From: a virus
Strand: one strand, 5' to 3'
DNA length: 52,477 nucleotides
Virus record (IMG/VR): IMGVR_UViG_3300033182_000988
Location: 1-52,477 of that record
The notes under the pieces are model-generated. The model saw only the letters and a program-made list of their open reading frames with translations, did not search any database and was not told the origin of the DNA. This document shows positions 1-7,915 of this stretch, piece by piece. The position numbers and the translations under genes are program-made. Position 1 is the stretch's first letter. The number at the start of each line of letters is the position of its first letter.

Positions 1-243
1 AGTAACATCTCCAGTTAAATTCTTTGTAATCGTAGCAGGAAGTCTATCATTACTGATAGTTCCTGTTGTAATATTAGCACCATCAGCAAGATTAGTGGCA
101 GTCGTTGCCGTGCCAGTAACATCACCAGTAACATTACCCGTAATATTTCCAGTCAGATCACCAGTGAAACTTGTGGCAGTAACAACACCAACACTAAAAT
201 TTTGCTGTTGGATTAGGTTACCACTAACTTTAGTAAGTGCCAT
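1..243 (-). CDS. Fibre-like virion protein, N-terminal part (runs off the window)
   Basis: The reading frame opens at an ATG at 243 and is still open at base 1, so only the first 81 residues are present. It begins MALTKVSGNLIQQQ and then has a degenerate repeat of the GDLTGNITGNVTGDVTG type, followed by a DRLPATI motif. Such Gly/Thr/Val repeats are typical of phage tail-fibre shafts and recur in the fibre-like genes at 595 and 49702. It lies 12 bases downstream of the 110-residue gene on the same strand, at the end of the structural gene series. The exact fibre type cannot be named because the C-terminal part is missing. Confidence 0.75.
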   Translation of the reverse strand, partial: MALTKVSGNLIQQQNFSVGVVTATSFTGDLTGNITGNVTGDVTGTATTATNLADGANITTGTISNDRLPATITKNLTGDVT

Positions 244-255
244 ATCGTTTTATCC

Positions 256-588
256 TTATGGTGTGACTTCCATAATAGTCAAAGCAACATCAAGACTATT
301 GTTTACATCACTATATGCTGTGACCGTATCGTTTGTTTCTAATACAACTTTGTTTCCTTGCATGAATTCCAAGGAGGAACCCTGAGGAAGTGGGACATTT
401 TTCAGAATGCTGATGTTGTCCGCTGATGGTCTTGTGATTCCAATACCAACGTTAATTGATGAACCAGAGACGTTTGCTAGTGTGACACCAATAATGACCG
501 TTGCAGTGACGGGAGAAGTTGCAGTGTAAATCCCAACAGTCGTTACACCTACATTCGCTTTTGTTTTTAGTTTAAAGGTATTTGCCAT
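256..588 (-). CDS. Small virion-associated protein, unknown function
   Basis: A 110-residue protein starting MANTFKLKTKANVG. It is rich in Thr, Val and Ile, with few charged residues, and looks like a single all-beta domain. There is no signal peptide or membrane segment and no catalytic motif was recognised. It sits between two fibre-like genes with gaps of 6 and 12 bases, so it is probably co-transcribed with them and is likely a small fibre- or baseplate-associated structural protein. I recall similar proteins in marine T4-like phages, but no specific role can be assigned. Confidence 0.7.
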   Translation of the reverse strand: MANTFKLKTKANVGVTTVGIYTATSPVTATVIIGVTLANVSGSSINVGIGITRPSADNISILKNVPLPQGSSLEFMQGNKVVLETNDTVTAYSDVNNSLDVALTIMEVTP

Positions 589-594
589 CTTTTA

Positions 595-1404
595 TTATCC
601 TAATGCGATTGCAAGTGCGACTGCATCATTTTCTGCAGTTGTGAGAACACTGGTTCCATTGATAGTAACATCCGTACTGCTATTTATAGTGCCATCAACA
701 TCCAGTGTTGTGGTTGGAGCAGTAGAATTGATTCCAACTAAACCTCCAGAAGTGGTGGTGATTACAGTACCACCAGCACCTACATTAAGTAATATAGTTG
801 TAGTAATTCCACTGGCATTGACATCGGTTACATCTAATCGGTTATAAACCGTAATACCAATACCACTGGTTTCAAGTTTTAAGTTTCCATTATAATAAAG
901 TCCTACTTCTGCACCAGTGTTTGCAATAATCTTTGATGCACCAGCAGAAGATAATATTTCAACATTATCTCCAGCGATCTTAAGATTTCCACTTCCAGAA
1001 GAATTCTGTATCCAACTGTCAAGAGTATTGTGGAAAATCTGAAGATCTCCACTATCTCCAGCGGCACCGCCAAAGTGAAGTCTATCGCTATCTAAAAGGT
1101 GTACCTTATCTCTGAATGTAGAGACACCAGATACATTTACGTCTCCATTGATATCAAGAGTAACTGTCGGATTGGTTGTTCCAATACCAACCGAGTTCTC
1201 ATAATAAATTGATGTAGCACCGAAATTTTCAGTCCACGGAGTCAACAATGTGATTGTTGTACCTATCCCGACACCGCCAGTGTCTCTTTCTGCAAATAGG
1301 TAACCGTCGTTAAAGTTAAGGGCTAATTCTCCCTTCTGCAGATCAGAAAGTCCAGGTCGCTTTCCAGATACAGCAGATCGTTTTAACCTAAAAGGTGTGG
1401 ACAT
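595..1404 (-). CDS. Tail fibre-like structural protein
   Basis: A 269-residue protein. The N-terminal part (MSTPFRLKRSAVSGKRP) contains a short conserved phrase, LQKGELALNFNDG, common at the start of phage fibre proteins. It is followed by shaft modules such as VGIGTTNPTVTLDINGDV, NVSGVSTF and DLQIFHN. The same modules appear in the 831-residue gene at 49702 (DLQIYHN, NVSGISTF). There is no membrane segment or enzyme motif. The length is short for a full fibre, so it may be a fibre segment or adaptor. A late-type promoter is not clear directly upstream of its start, and an inverted-repeat terminator lies at 1428-1455. Confidence 0.75.
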   Translation of the reverse strand: MSTPFRLKRSAVSGKRPGLSDLQKGELALNFNDGYLFAERDTGGVGIGTTITLLTPWTENFGATSIYYENSVGIGTTNPTVTLDINGDVNVSGVSTFRDKVHLLDSDRLHFGGAAGDSGDLQIFHNTLDSWIQNSSGSGNLKIAGDNVEILSSAGASKIIANTGAEVGLYYNGNLKLETSGIGITVYNRLDVTDVNASGITTTILLNVGAGGTVITTTSGGLVGINSTAPTTTLDVDGTINSSTDVTINGTSVLTTAENDAVALAIALG

Positions 1405-1427
1405 TTATGTATCTCGGTATGTACCAA

Positions 1428-1455
1428 AAAAGGAGACTTATATAAGTCTCCTTTT
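1428..1455. terminator. Symmetric hairpin terminator
   Basis: A nearly perfect palindrome (AAAAGGAGACTTATA centre, then its complement) with an A-run on one side and a T-run on the other. It can therefore act as a rho-independent terminator on both strands. On the minus strand it lies just after the stop of the 55-residue gene at 1461 and before the fibre gene at 1404. Confidence 0.7.
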
Positions 1456-1460
1456 ATTTA

Positions 1461-1628
1461 TCAGTCTTCAGAATCTCCCTCTTCTACCAATGTCAGTGCT
1501 TCAATTGCACCTAGGATTTTGAGATATTGTTCTTTCTTTGCATTGAACTGTCTTTCAAGATCAACCAATTCATTCCTGAGATTTTTTTCTCTCTCATTCA
1601 GTTCTGTGAGCATTGATTCAGGATTCAT
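1461..1628 (-). CDS. Small coiled-coil protein, unknown function
   Basis: A 55-residue frame starting MNPESMLTELNEREKN and ending in EEGDSED. It is highly charged, with heptad-like Leu/Ile spacing (LTELNEREKNLRNELVDLER), so a short alpha-helical coiled coil is likely. It is too short for ordinary gene finders. A late-type AATAAATA box lies 22 bases upstream of the start (1650-1657) and a terminator follows the stop, so it has a complete transcription unit of its own. It could be a chaperone or trimerisation factor for neighbouring fibre proteins, but that is only inferred from position. Confidence 0.65.
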   Translation of the reverse strand: MNPESMLTELNEREKNLRNELVDLERQFNAKKEQYLKILGAIEALTLVEEGDSED

Positions 1629-1648
1629 TTACTTACATATATGGCAAT

Positions 1649-1670
1649 CTATTTATTATACAATAAATAG
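1649..1670. promoter_or_regulatory. Divergent late-type promoter pair
   Basis: The site is a perfect inverted repeat, CTATTTATT-ATAC-AATAAATAG. Each arm reads AATAAATAG in its own direction, close to the T4 late box TATAAATA. The left-facing arm is 22 bases from the start of the 55-residue minus gene. The right-facing arm is 16 bases from the ATG of the plus-strand PA14-like gene at 1686. Confidence 0.6.
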
Positions 1671-1685
1671 TAAAAAAAGTCAAAA

Positions 1686-3857
1686 ATGGCACGTAAAATA
1701 TTCAAAAGGGTCGGTCTGAGAAGGGACTTTAACTTTTCCGATCTTTCTGATTCTAAAACTGCTCTGAATAACTTACTTGATACGCTTGTTGACGATCAAA
1801 CTGCTACATTCATATCTGAAGACTTGGATGCAATCAGAAATGTCTTTGCAGAGGGAATGTCCAGCGAAGACTATCAGAACGTAATTGGTAGTGCGGTTGA
1901 AAATACGAATGCAAATGGAATCAACCAACCAGTATTCCCAAGAATTACATATCAGAATCGTTTAGATAAGTTTGAAGTTTTTTCTGGTGATCCAAGATTT
2001 GATGGTGGTAATGGTCTCACTGCCACATATTTTAATGAAGACCAGGTAGATGATACAACATCAGGAATCTTTGTAGGAGTTACAACTGGTGGAATTATTC
2101 CAGGTGATACTTTCTGGGAGGATGGGAACTTTAATTATACTGGTAAAATTCACCCACAATCTGTAAACGCAAATGGTGGTGTACTGTGGGAAGGATTCTT
2201 TGTTCCTACTCAAACTGGAAGTTATACTTTTAATACAAGTGCAAGTCTTGGTTTTACCATGGACTTCCAAACTGAAGGATATGTCTCTGGTATCAATACT
2301 TATACTGAATATCAAAGAGTTGGGCTTGCAGTAACAGTTACGGCAACAACTTCTGGCACAAATGTAGTCACTATTCCAACTGCTAATGTTCCGAATGTTG
2401 GAATTGGAATGTCGGTAAGTGGATCTGGTATTCTTGCTGGTACAACTATCGGTGAAGATAATTCTATTGATAGGACGACAGGAGAGATTACACTCACGAA
2501 TGATTCTGGAGATCCAATTACTACTGCTAACTCCAACATTCCAGTTACGTTCTTCAGAGATCCTGGAACATCAGTAAGTACAACTTTCTCTACTTATGTT
2601 TTGGAAGCATTTGAGAGATATAGAGTCAGATTTAGATTCTACGTTCCTCAGAGTGTCAATGCAATTGGTGTAGATAGAAATATTGACTTTAATTATAATC
2701 CTCCTGGTGGATCAACCACAGATTTGAGATATAACAATCTTTATTCTCTTAACTATGATTTTTCTGAATCTGCAAAGGGAAGTTTCAATAATTTCTATGA
2801 CCAGTCTATTCTCTTTGGTGGTGGATTGATTGGTGGATCAGCAAACTCAAATGCATATGTGAAAGTCAAGTCAACCAAGAAAATTGACATCAAATATTCA
2901 CCAAAAACCTCACTGGCGGCGATTACTAAGGCATCACCAACTGCATCAACCACAAATAATTCAAAAGTTGCATCTTTGACTGATACGTCAAATATTGAGA
3001 TTGGTAACTATGTCTTTGGAACAGGAATTCCAGCAAATACAAGAGTTACTGAAATTATTATTAATGACTCCTTTATCATGAGTAATGCTGCGACAAGCAC
3101 AACAGCATCAAATGCACTAACAATCATTGATCATCGTGGATTCGTAAAAAGAGCAACAGGAAGTGCGAGTAGCGGAACTATTACTCTCTCCACTGGTGAT
3201 ACATCAGATCTTAAAACTGGAATGATCGTTATTGGTAATGGTATTACTCAATATACTGGAATTACCACATCTGCATCTGCAACTCAAGTCACAATTGACC
3301 CAAGTCAAGGATTTGCGAACAGAGCATTATATTTCTATGAATCTAGAGGTCTTGTAGACGAAGCACTGAATGCATTCTGTGTTCCTGCAAATACAAGATG
3401 TATGATTGTGACTTCTGATACTCCTGCAGGATCAACATCAATTCCAGTTCAAGATACAACTGGTGTTGGTAATGGATGGAAAGTTCAAGGATTCCAATTT
3501 GCAAGCGGAACCACTGTAAATGGAGCACCTTTAAGTAATACAATTGCACTTAGTGCAGCGACAACAAAAAATCTCATTGCAGGGGCAAACTTTACAGTTA
3601 CGAATGCAAGTGGAGATAGACAACTCTGTTGCCCACCAACAGATACTTCACCACCATTCAACCCAACTGAAGAAGGCCTTGACACAACTTCTTCTGAGCA
3701 AAGTCTGAGGATTGAAGAAGGTAATGTCGTTTTTGATGCTTTGACTGCAAATGTTACTGCATCAAAAATCACAAACTATGCTTCAAGTGACAAATCTAAT
3801 AGTAGACTTGAATTAAGAGCAGGAGACGGCACTACCTATAAGGTTTTGTGCGTATAA
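1686..3857 (+). CDS. Large virion protein with PA14-like domain
   Basis: A 723-residue protein and the only plus-strand gene in the first 22 kb. The N-terminus carries GLRRDFNFSDLSDSKTALNN, which matches the start of the 306-residue protein at 3935 and probably anchors it to the tail. Residues about 105-210 (GLTATYFN ... WEGFFVPTQTGSYTFNT) look like a PA14-type beta-barrel, a fold often used for carbohydrate binding. The remainder is Thr/Ser-rich beta repeats. The last part contains a few cysteines (LCCPP). It probably recognises or decorates a cell-surface glycan. The late-type box upstream fits a virion gene. The domain assignment was made by eye. Confidence 0.75.
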   Translation: MARKIFKRVGLRRDFNFSDLSDSKTALNNLLDTLVDDQTATFISEDLDAIRNVFAEGMSSEDYQNVIGSAVENTNANGINQPVFPRITYQNRLDKFEVFSGDPRFDGGNGLTATYFNEDQVDDTTSGIFVGVTTGGIIPGDTFWEDGNFNYTGKIHPQSVNANGGVLWEGFFVPTQTGSYTFNTSASLGFTMDFQTEGYVSGINTYTEYQRVGLAVTVTATTSGTNVVTIPTANVPNVGIGMSVSGSGILAGTTIGEDNSIDRTTGEITLTNDSGDPITTANSNIPVTFFRDPGTSVSTTFSTYVLEAFERYRVRFRFYVPQSVNAIGVDRNIDFNYNPPGGSTTDLRYNNLYSLNYDFSESAKGSFNNFYDQSILFGGGLIGGSANSNAYVKVKSTKKIDIKYSPKTSLAAITKASPTASTTNNSKVASLTDTSNIEIGNYVFGTGIPANTRVTEIIINDSFIMSNAATSTTASNALTIIDHRGFVKRATGSASSGTITLSTGDTSDLKTGMIVIGNGITQYTGITTSASATQVTIDPSQGFANRALYFYESRGLVDEALNAFCVPANTRCMIVTSDTPAGSTSIPVQDTTGVGNGWKVQGFQFASGTTVNGAPLSNTIALSAATTKNLIAGANFTVTNASGDRQLCCPPTDTSPPFNPTEEGLDTTSSEQSLRIEEGNVVFDALTANVTASKITNYASSDKSNSRLELRAGDGTTYKVLCV

Positions 3858-3881
3858 TACCCAAAAAGGTCTCAGATCAAA

Positions 3882-3911
3882 TTTTTGGTGGAATTTTTTT
3901 TCCGCCAAAAA
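3882..3911. terminator. Bidirectional terminator between convergent genes
   Basis: A 10-base-pair stem (TTTTTGGTGG with CCGCCAAAAA, one T-G wobble) with a T-rich loop. The A-run and T-run ends serve both strands. It separates the plus gene ending at 3857 from the minus gene ending at 3935. Confidence 0.65.
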
Positions 3912-3934
3912 TGGTTTTAAAAGTTGATTTTGGT

Positions 3935-4855
3935 TCAGGTAGACAACAATAAGTAATAAGTCTCCCCGTTGATAGCAACAGGAACTTTATGGGTGAACGA
4001 AGTCACGTTTACTTCTGATCCTGATACAGTGCTGACTCCAGTGATTGTAATGTCATTATAAAAGAAGAGATCACCAATTGTAACTTCTTCACTAAGAGTT
4101 CTCAGTGTGCTTCCAGAGATTTCCCATGGATTGTTGTCTGCTGAGAATGCACGAGTGTCACCAATAAAGATACCAGGTGATTGTGCATCACTTAATTGAG
4201 TTTGACTAACGTTAAACTGTGCTGGGTCAAAAAGATTAACAGTTCCTTCAAACTTAATTTCTTTATTTGTCTCTGTATTTTCTGTTCCTTTATATTTTTG
4301 TCCGATGAAGTATCTTGCTGACTCATTATTTGCCTGAGTCGTATCAAAAATACTATTGATGGATCCTGCCAGATATCCACCAAAATCTTCAGTATCTTGA
4401 ATATCTGGTTGAATATAGTTAACTAAGTTAGTCTGATGAACTGCATCCTTACGAATAAAGTTAAATGATGTTGGAGATACTGAAGTAACTGAGATCGTAT
4501 TGATTCCAAGGTTTGATGTACTTGGAGTGGTTGATAATTTGAATTGAGTTTCTGTATTTGAGTTGCAGATATAATAATCAGTTCCTGCAGATAATGTGGA
4601 TGAACCAACATTTACGTCAGTGCTTACCGTGACAACATCATCATTTGTGAAAACGAATTCATTATCTGGGAAAGAAAAGAATCCATTTGTAAAAGTTACA
4701 AACCCAAGAGTAGATGTATTTCTTAAGTTATTCTGAATGACTCTTAAATCATTTGCAAGACCAACTCCACCAAGGTTACTTAATGCCTGTGTGTCGTTTG
4801 TATTCTCTTGAAAGTTTAAATCTTTTCTAAATCCTTGGTTCTGTCTTACTGCCAT
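3935..4855 (-). CDS. Virion structural protein with shared N-terminal anchor
   Basis: A 306-residue protein beginning MAVRQNQGFRKDLNFQENTN. The GFRKDLNF ... DTQALSNL stretch matches GLRRDFNF ... DSKTALNNL in the PA14-like protein at 1686. The rest is a beta-rich, Thr/Ser/Asn-rich body with no catalytic motif or membrane segment. It lies one base downstream of the leucine-rich-repeat gene and is probably translated from the same late message. A baseplate- or fibre-associated subunit is the best guess. No specific T4 counterpart is recognised. Confidence 0.7.
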   Translation of the reverse strand: MAVRQNQGFRKDLNFQENTNDTQALSNLGGVGLANDLRVIQNNLRNTSTLGFVTFTNGFFSFPDNEFVFTNDDVVTVSTDVNVGSSTLSAGTDYYICNSNTETQFKLSTTPSTSNLGINTISVTSVSPTSFNFIRKDAVHQTNLVNYIQPDIQDTEDFGGYLAGSINSIFDTTQANNESARYFIGQKYKGTENTETNKEIKFEGTVNLFDPAQFNVSQTQLSDAQSPGIFIGDTRAFSADNNPWEISGSTLRTLSEEVTIGDLFFYNDITITGVSTVSGSEVNVTSFTHKVPVAINGETYYLLLST

Positions 4856-4856
4856 T

Positions 4857-7310
4857 TTAACTATGTGTAATGTTCCAGCCTTTAGATCTTAAAATTGCAA
4901 TCTTATCTAATGTATCCTGATTAGGTGCAGAATTTCCACGTAAGTTTACAGTTACACGACCACGATTTACTGAATTATAATTCTCAAGTAAATCATTAAT
5001 CATCTGTTCAATTGCTTGCTCAGTCAAAGAGTTATTCGCTAAATCTATATATCTGATTCTGTATAATTGTGCGAATGCACCTTGCTTATAGTTTGTAAAC
5101 TGATTGTTGAATAGAATCAGGTAGTATAAGTATGGGCAATCAGTGAAGTCAGGAATCTCACCAGCAATTTGATTATTATGTGCGTAGAAGTATCTCAGTC
5201 TTGGTAAGTTCTGGAAAGTTCCAATTGATGTGAAACTATTATTGTAGAGATACAGATAAGTAAGGTTAGAAAGATTTTTATATGATGGAATCTGTCCGCT
5301 CAGTTGATTATAACCAAGTTGTACATAATAGATGTTTGGATTCGCGGCAAAGTTGGGAACCGAACCACTAAACTTATTATGATACATCCAAATGTATCTT
5401 AAGTTTGCGTTCGCTGCAAAACTTGGAAGAGATCCTGTTGTTCTTCCACGAGAACGATACCAGAAATAATAGAGACTTGAGCATGTGCTCAGAGCATTTG
5501 GGTGGATTGGTGAAGTCAGAAGATTTCCAGAATCCAACAGAATATAATAGACTGAAGTGAGATCCTTGAATGTAATCTCTGGAATTACATATGTAGTATC
5601 ACCACTTGGGGATCCACCAGTAATGCTAGTATATCTTAAATCAAGATAATAAAGTGATGGGTTTGTAAATCTTGGCAACGCACCAGTGACACCTGACGCA
5701 TAGCAGTGTAAGTATCTTAGTGATCCGCAACCATCAAACTTATATGATGTACCATTTAGAAGTGAACCAAGACTTCTACAATAATATGCATAGAAAATTT
5801 GAAGAGACTGTTTTCCAGAAACTCCTGTTGGAATTGGAAGATTAGTTCCTTGAATGTAAATGTTTACAATAGAATTGTTATTATTATTGATTGAGAAACT
5901 ACCATCAGACAGGTAATAGTTACTTCCTAGATTTAATGTCTGAAGATTTGTAAGTTGCTTTACGTTGTAAGTATTTCCAGATCCACTTGCTGTGTTATCA
6001 ATTGCTCTGAAGTCATTTGATACAACACTGTACGTTGTACAAGTATTTGGAACGTTTGGAATTGTGCAACTTGAATCATCAGAGTCTGGGTGGAAATATG
6101 CACCGCCACCTCTACCTAGATTTAGAGTAGTGAGTTGTGTGAAACGATTTGCAATAATGTTTTGAGTGATAGAACCATAGAAGGTTCCTTCCATATAAAG
6201 TTCTCTAAGTCCAGATGGAATCTTATTTACAACTGCCTGATTGAGTTTTCTTTCACTCTCGGTCTCACTTAAGTAGAATGGATTCCTCATCAAGTACAAA
6301 TTCTGTAGTGATGGAGCAATAAAATTCAGATCTGGGAAATTCTTAAGGTTGTTATATGCAAAGTCAAGTGTGGTTGCATTCAGGAACTTGACGGTTGGAA
6401 GTTCTGCAATGTTTGCAGATCTGATTTGAATCCTTGAAATATTATCTGGATTGTAGTAGAATTGAATATATCTTTCTCTTGATACCGAAGATCTATATCT
6501 AATTGTGGATGTTGTTCCACCTTGGTCTGCATAGTTTGTATAATTATTTGCATTACCTGTCTCAACAATCTTCCAGCTTGCTGAGATATTATCAATCAAT
6601 GATGATAAATTGACTGTTGCATCCAAGTTTCTAAAGAATCCTGTAAAGATAACAGGGATTCCTTTCATCGCATAAAGAGTTACCGTCTGCCCACCAATGC
6701 TACATTGAATTTTTGAAGTTGGAAACTCTGAATTAAATTCTTTTGCTTGAGGAACAATGGATGTCTGAAGTCTTGGTCCACTGATTGCAGTAGACTGTGT
6801 ACCAAACTGCAAAGATCCACCAGTTGTGATACCAACTCTAGCACCATAGGATATTCTTGCCTTTGCTTGAGTTGCCAGATCTGTACTGGTTGCTCTGGAA
6901 TCACTTGAACTCCATGCACTGATTCTTGACGTTGAAATGTCTGCAATCTTTACGGTAGCACCTGTCCCAGTACCGCTGATATAGCGATAGCGAATTGCAG
7001 AACCACTAAGTGCTCCGTTGATGCTTAAGTTACCGAAAAGAACACTATCGGTTCCTGCTCTCCTCTGTAGAATTCCGTTGTATTGTTCCGAATCTCTATA
7101 ATATCTGTCTAATGTTTCATGAAGAGGGACACTTAGCCTTGAAAAACTAATCCAATCATGTCTTGTTGCTCCTGCGTTTGCAGAACCAGCAATCACCTCA
7201 AGGTCAAGAGGTGGCAGATTGATTGCTTGCAGAGCGGCAGTCTTATTCTCTACGTCTGCAAAAAGACTTAAGACATTAAGTCCGAATAGTTTTGGGTTTC
7301 TAAGTGCCAT
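4857..7310 (-). CDS. Leucine-rich-repeat tail protein
   Basis: An 817-residue protein. The N-terminal part (about 1-300) looks like a structural module with ENKTAALQAINLPPLDL near the start. From about residue 300 to 790 it is a run of leucine-rich repeats. Many are of the plant-like type, for example LSGQIPSYKNLSNLTYLYL followed by YNNSF, and AGEIPDFTDCPYL. The last repeat ends in a cap with VTVNLRGNSAP and SKGWNITHS. Tyr is unusually common at repeat positions. Leucine-rich repeats bind proteins, so this is a likely host-receptor-binding component. Stops and starts are 1-2 bases from its neighbours, so it is part of the virion operon. Confidence 0.85.
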   Translation of the reverse strand: MALRNPKLFGLNVLSLFADVENKTAALQAINLPPLDLEVIAGSANAGATRHDWISFSRLSVPLHETLDRYYRDSEQYNGILQRRAGTDSVLFGNLSINGALSGSAIRYRYISGTGTGATVKIADISTSRISAWSSSDSRATSTDLATQAKARISYGARVGITTGGSLQFGTQSTAISGPRLQTSIVPQAKEFNSEFPTSKIQCSIGGQTVTLYAMKGIPVIFTGFFRNLDATVNLSSLIDNISASWKIVETGNANNYTNYADQGGTTSTIRYRSSVSRERYIQFYYNPDNISRIQIRSANIAELPTVKFLNATTLDFAYNNLKNFPDLNFIAPSLQNLYLMRNPFYLSETESERKLNQAVVNKIPSGLRELYMEGTFYGSITQNIIANRFTQLTTLNLGRGGGAYFHPDSDDSSCTIPNVPNTCTTYSVVSNDFRAIDNTASGSGNTYNVKQLTNLQTLNLGSNYYLSDGSFSINNNNNSIVNIYIQGTNLPIPTGVSGKQSLQIFYAYYCRSLGSLLNGTSYKFDGCGSLRYLHCYASGVTGALPRFTNPSLYYLDLRYTSITGGSPSGDTTYVIPEITFKDLTSVYYILLDSGNLLTSPIHPNALSTCSSLYYFWYRSRGRTTGSLPSFAANANLRYIWMYHNKFSGSVPNFAANPNIYYVQLGYNQLSGQIPSYKNLSNLTYLYLYNNSFTSIGTFQNLPRLRYFYAHNNQIAGEIPDFTDCPYLYYLILFNNQFTNYKQGAFAQLYRIRYIDLANNSLTEQAIEQMINDLLENYNSVNRGRVTVNLRGNSAPNQDTLDKIAILRSKGWNITHS

Positions 7311-7311
7311 A

Positions 7312-7890
7312 TTAGGTCGTTCTCATGATGAACGCAAGTGCATAGTATGGTGGAAGGTTTGCATTGGTTGCAGAAACTGCACCAGATGGTGTGCCAGTTG
7401 TACCTGAAATTGAGATTGTCTCTGTTCCAACTCCTTGATCACCTGCCTTCAAGAAGTTAGATGCTGATTGTGTTGTGGATGGACCATTAGAACTTGAGAA
7501 ACTATCCGATCCACTAAAAGAGTGAGTGTGAGTGACAATAGCTGCATCAGCACTACCACCAGTAGCATCAACAGAAAGACCTGGGTATGTTGTGTCCCCA
7601 GTTCCACTGCTAGCACCAACAACAAATCTATTCCTTAAGTCAGGTGTACTATTACTACCGTCACATAGGGCCCATCCACTAGGAATGGAAGTAACAGAAC
7701 CAGACCACATGATGATTCCACCAACTGGAATCGTTCCCCCACCAACAAAACTTCCAGCAGTAACACTGCTAGATGCAGTCATACTTTCCGCAGTAATACT
7801 ACTATTTGGCAGACTTAAATCATCAGAATCAGTTAACTCCTGAATCTGACCTGCACTTGAATTTACAATTAAAGGTCTACGAGATGCCAT
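7312..7890 (-). CDS. Tail collar domain protein
   Basis: A 192-residue protein containing the phage tail-collar signature: IPVGGIIMWSGSV, then IPSGWALCDG, then TPDLRNRFVVGA, a His-rich THTHSFSG loop, and LPPYYALAFIMRT at the C-terminus. This domain occurs in T4 gp12-like short fibres and in microcystin-dependent-protein homologues, where it forms the trimeric tip. It is much shorter than T4 gp12, so it may be a stand-alone collar or tip protein. A late-type box lies 18 bases upstream of its ATG. Confidence 0.85.
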   Translation of the reverse strand: MASRRPLIVNSSAGQIQELTDSDDLSLPNSSITAESMTASSSVTAGSFVGGGTIPVGGIIMWSGSVTSIPSGWALCDGSNSTPDLRNRFVVGASSGTGDTTYPGLSVDATGGSADAAIVTHTHSFSGSDSFSSSNGPSTTQSASNFLKAGDQGVGTETISISGTTGTPSGAVSATNANLPPYYALAFIMRTT

Positions 7891-7908
7891 TATTGACTCT
7901 TTTTTCTT

Positions 7909-7915
7909 TATTTAT
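7909..7915 (-). promoter_or_regulatory. Late-type promoter box
   Basis: The minus strand reads ATAAATA (in the context AATAATAAATAAAG), close to the T4 late consensus TATAAATA. It lies about 18 bases upstream of the collar gene and overlaps the stop codon of the preceding gene. Confidence 0.5.

Noticed and set aside
95-385. Plus-strand open frame of 96 codons at the left end
   Set aside because: It lies opposite the fibre-like gene and the 110-residue gene on the minus strand and has low-complexity Pro/Val composition. It is an antisense shadow.
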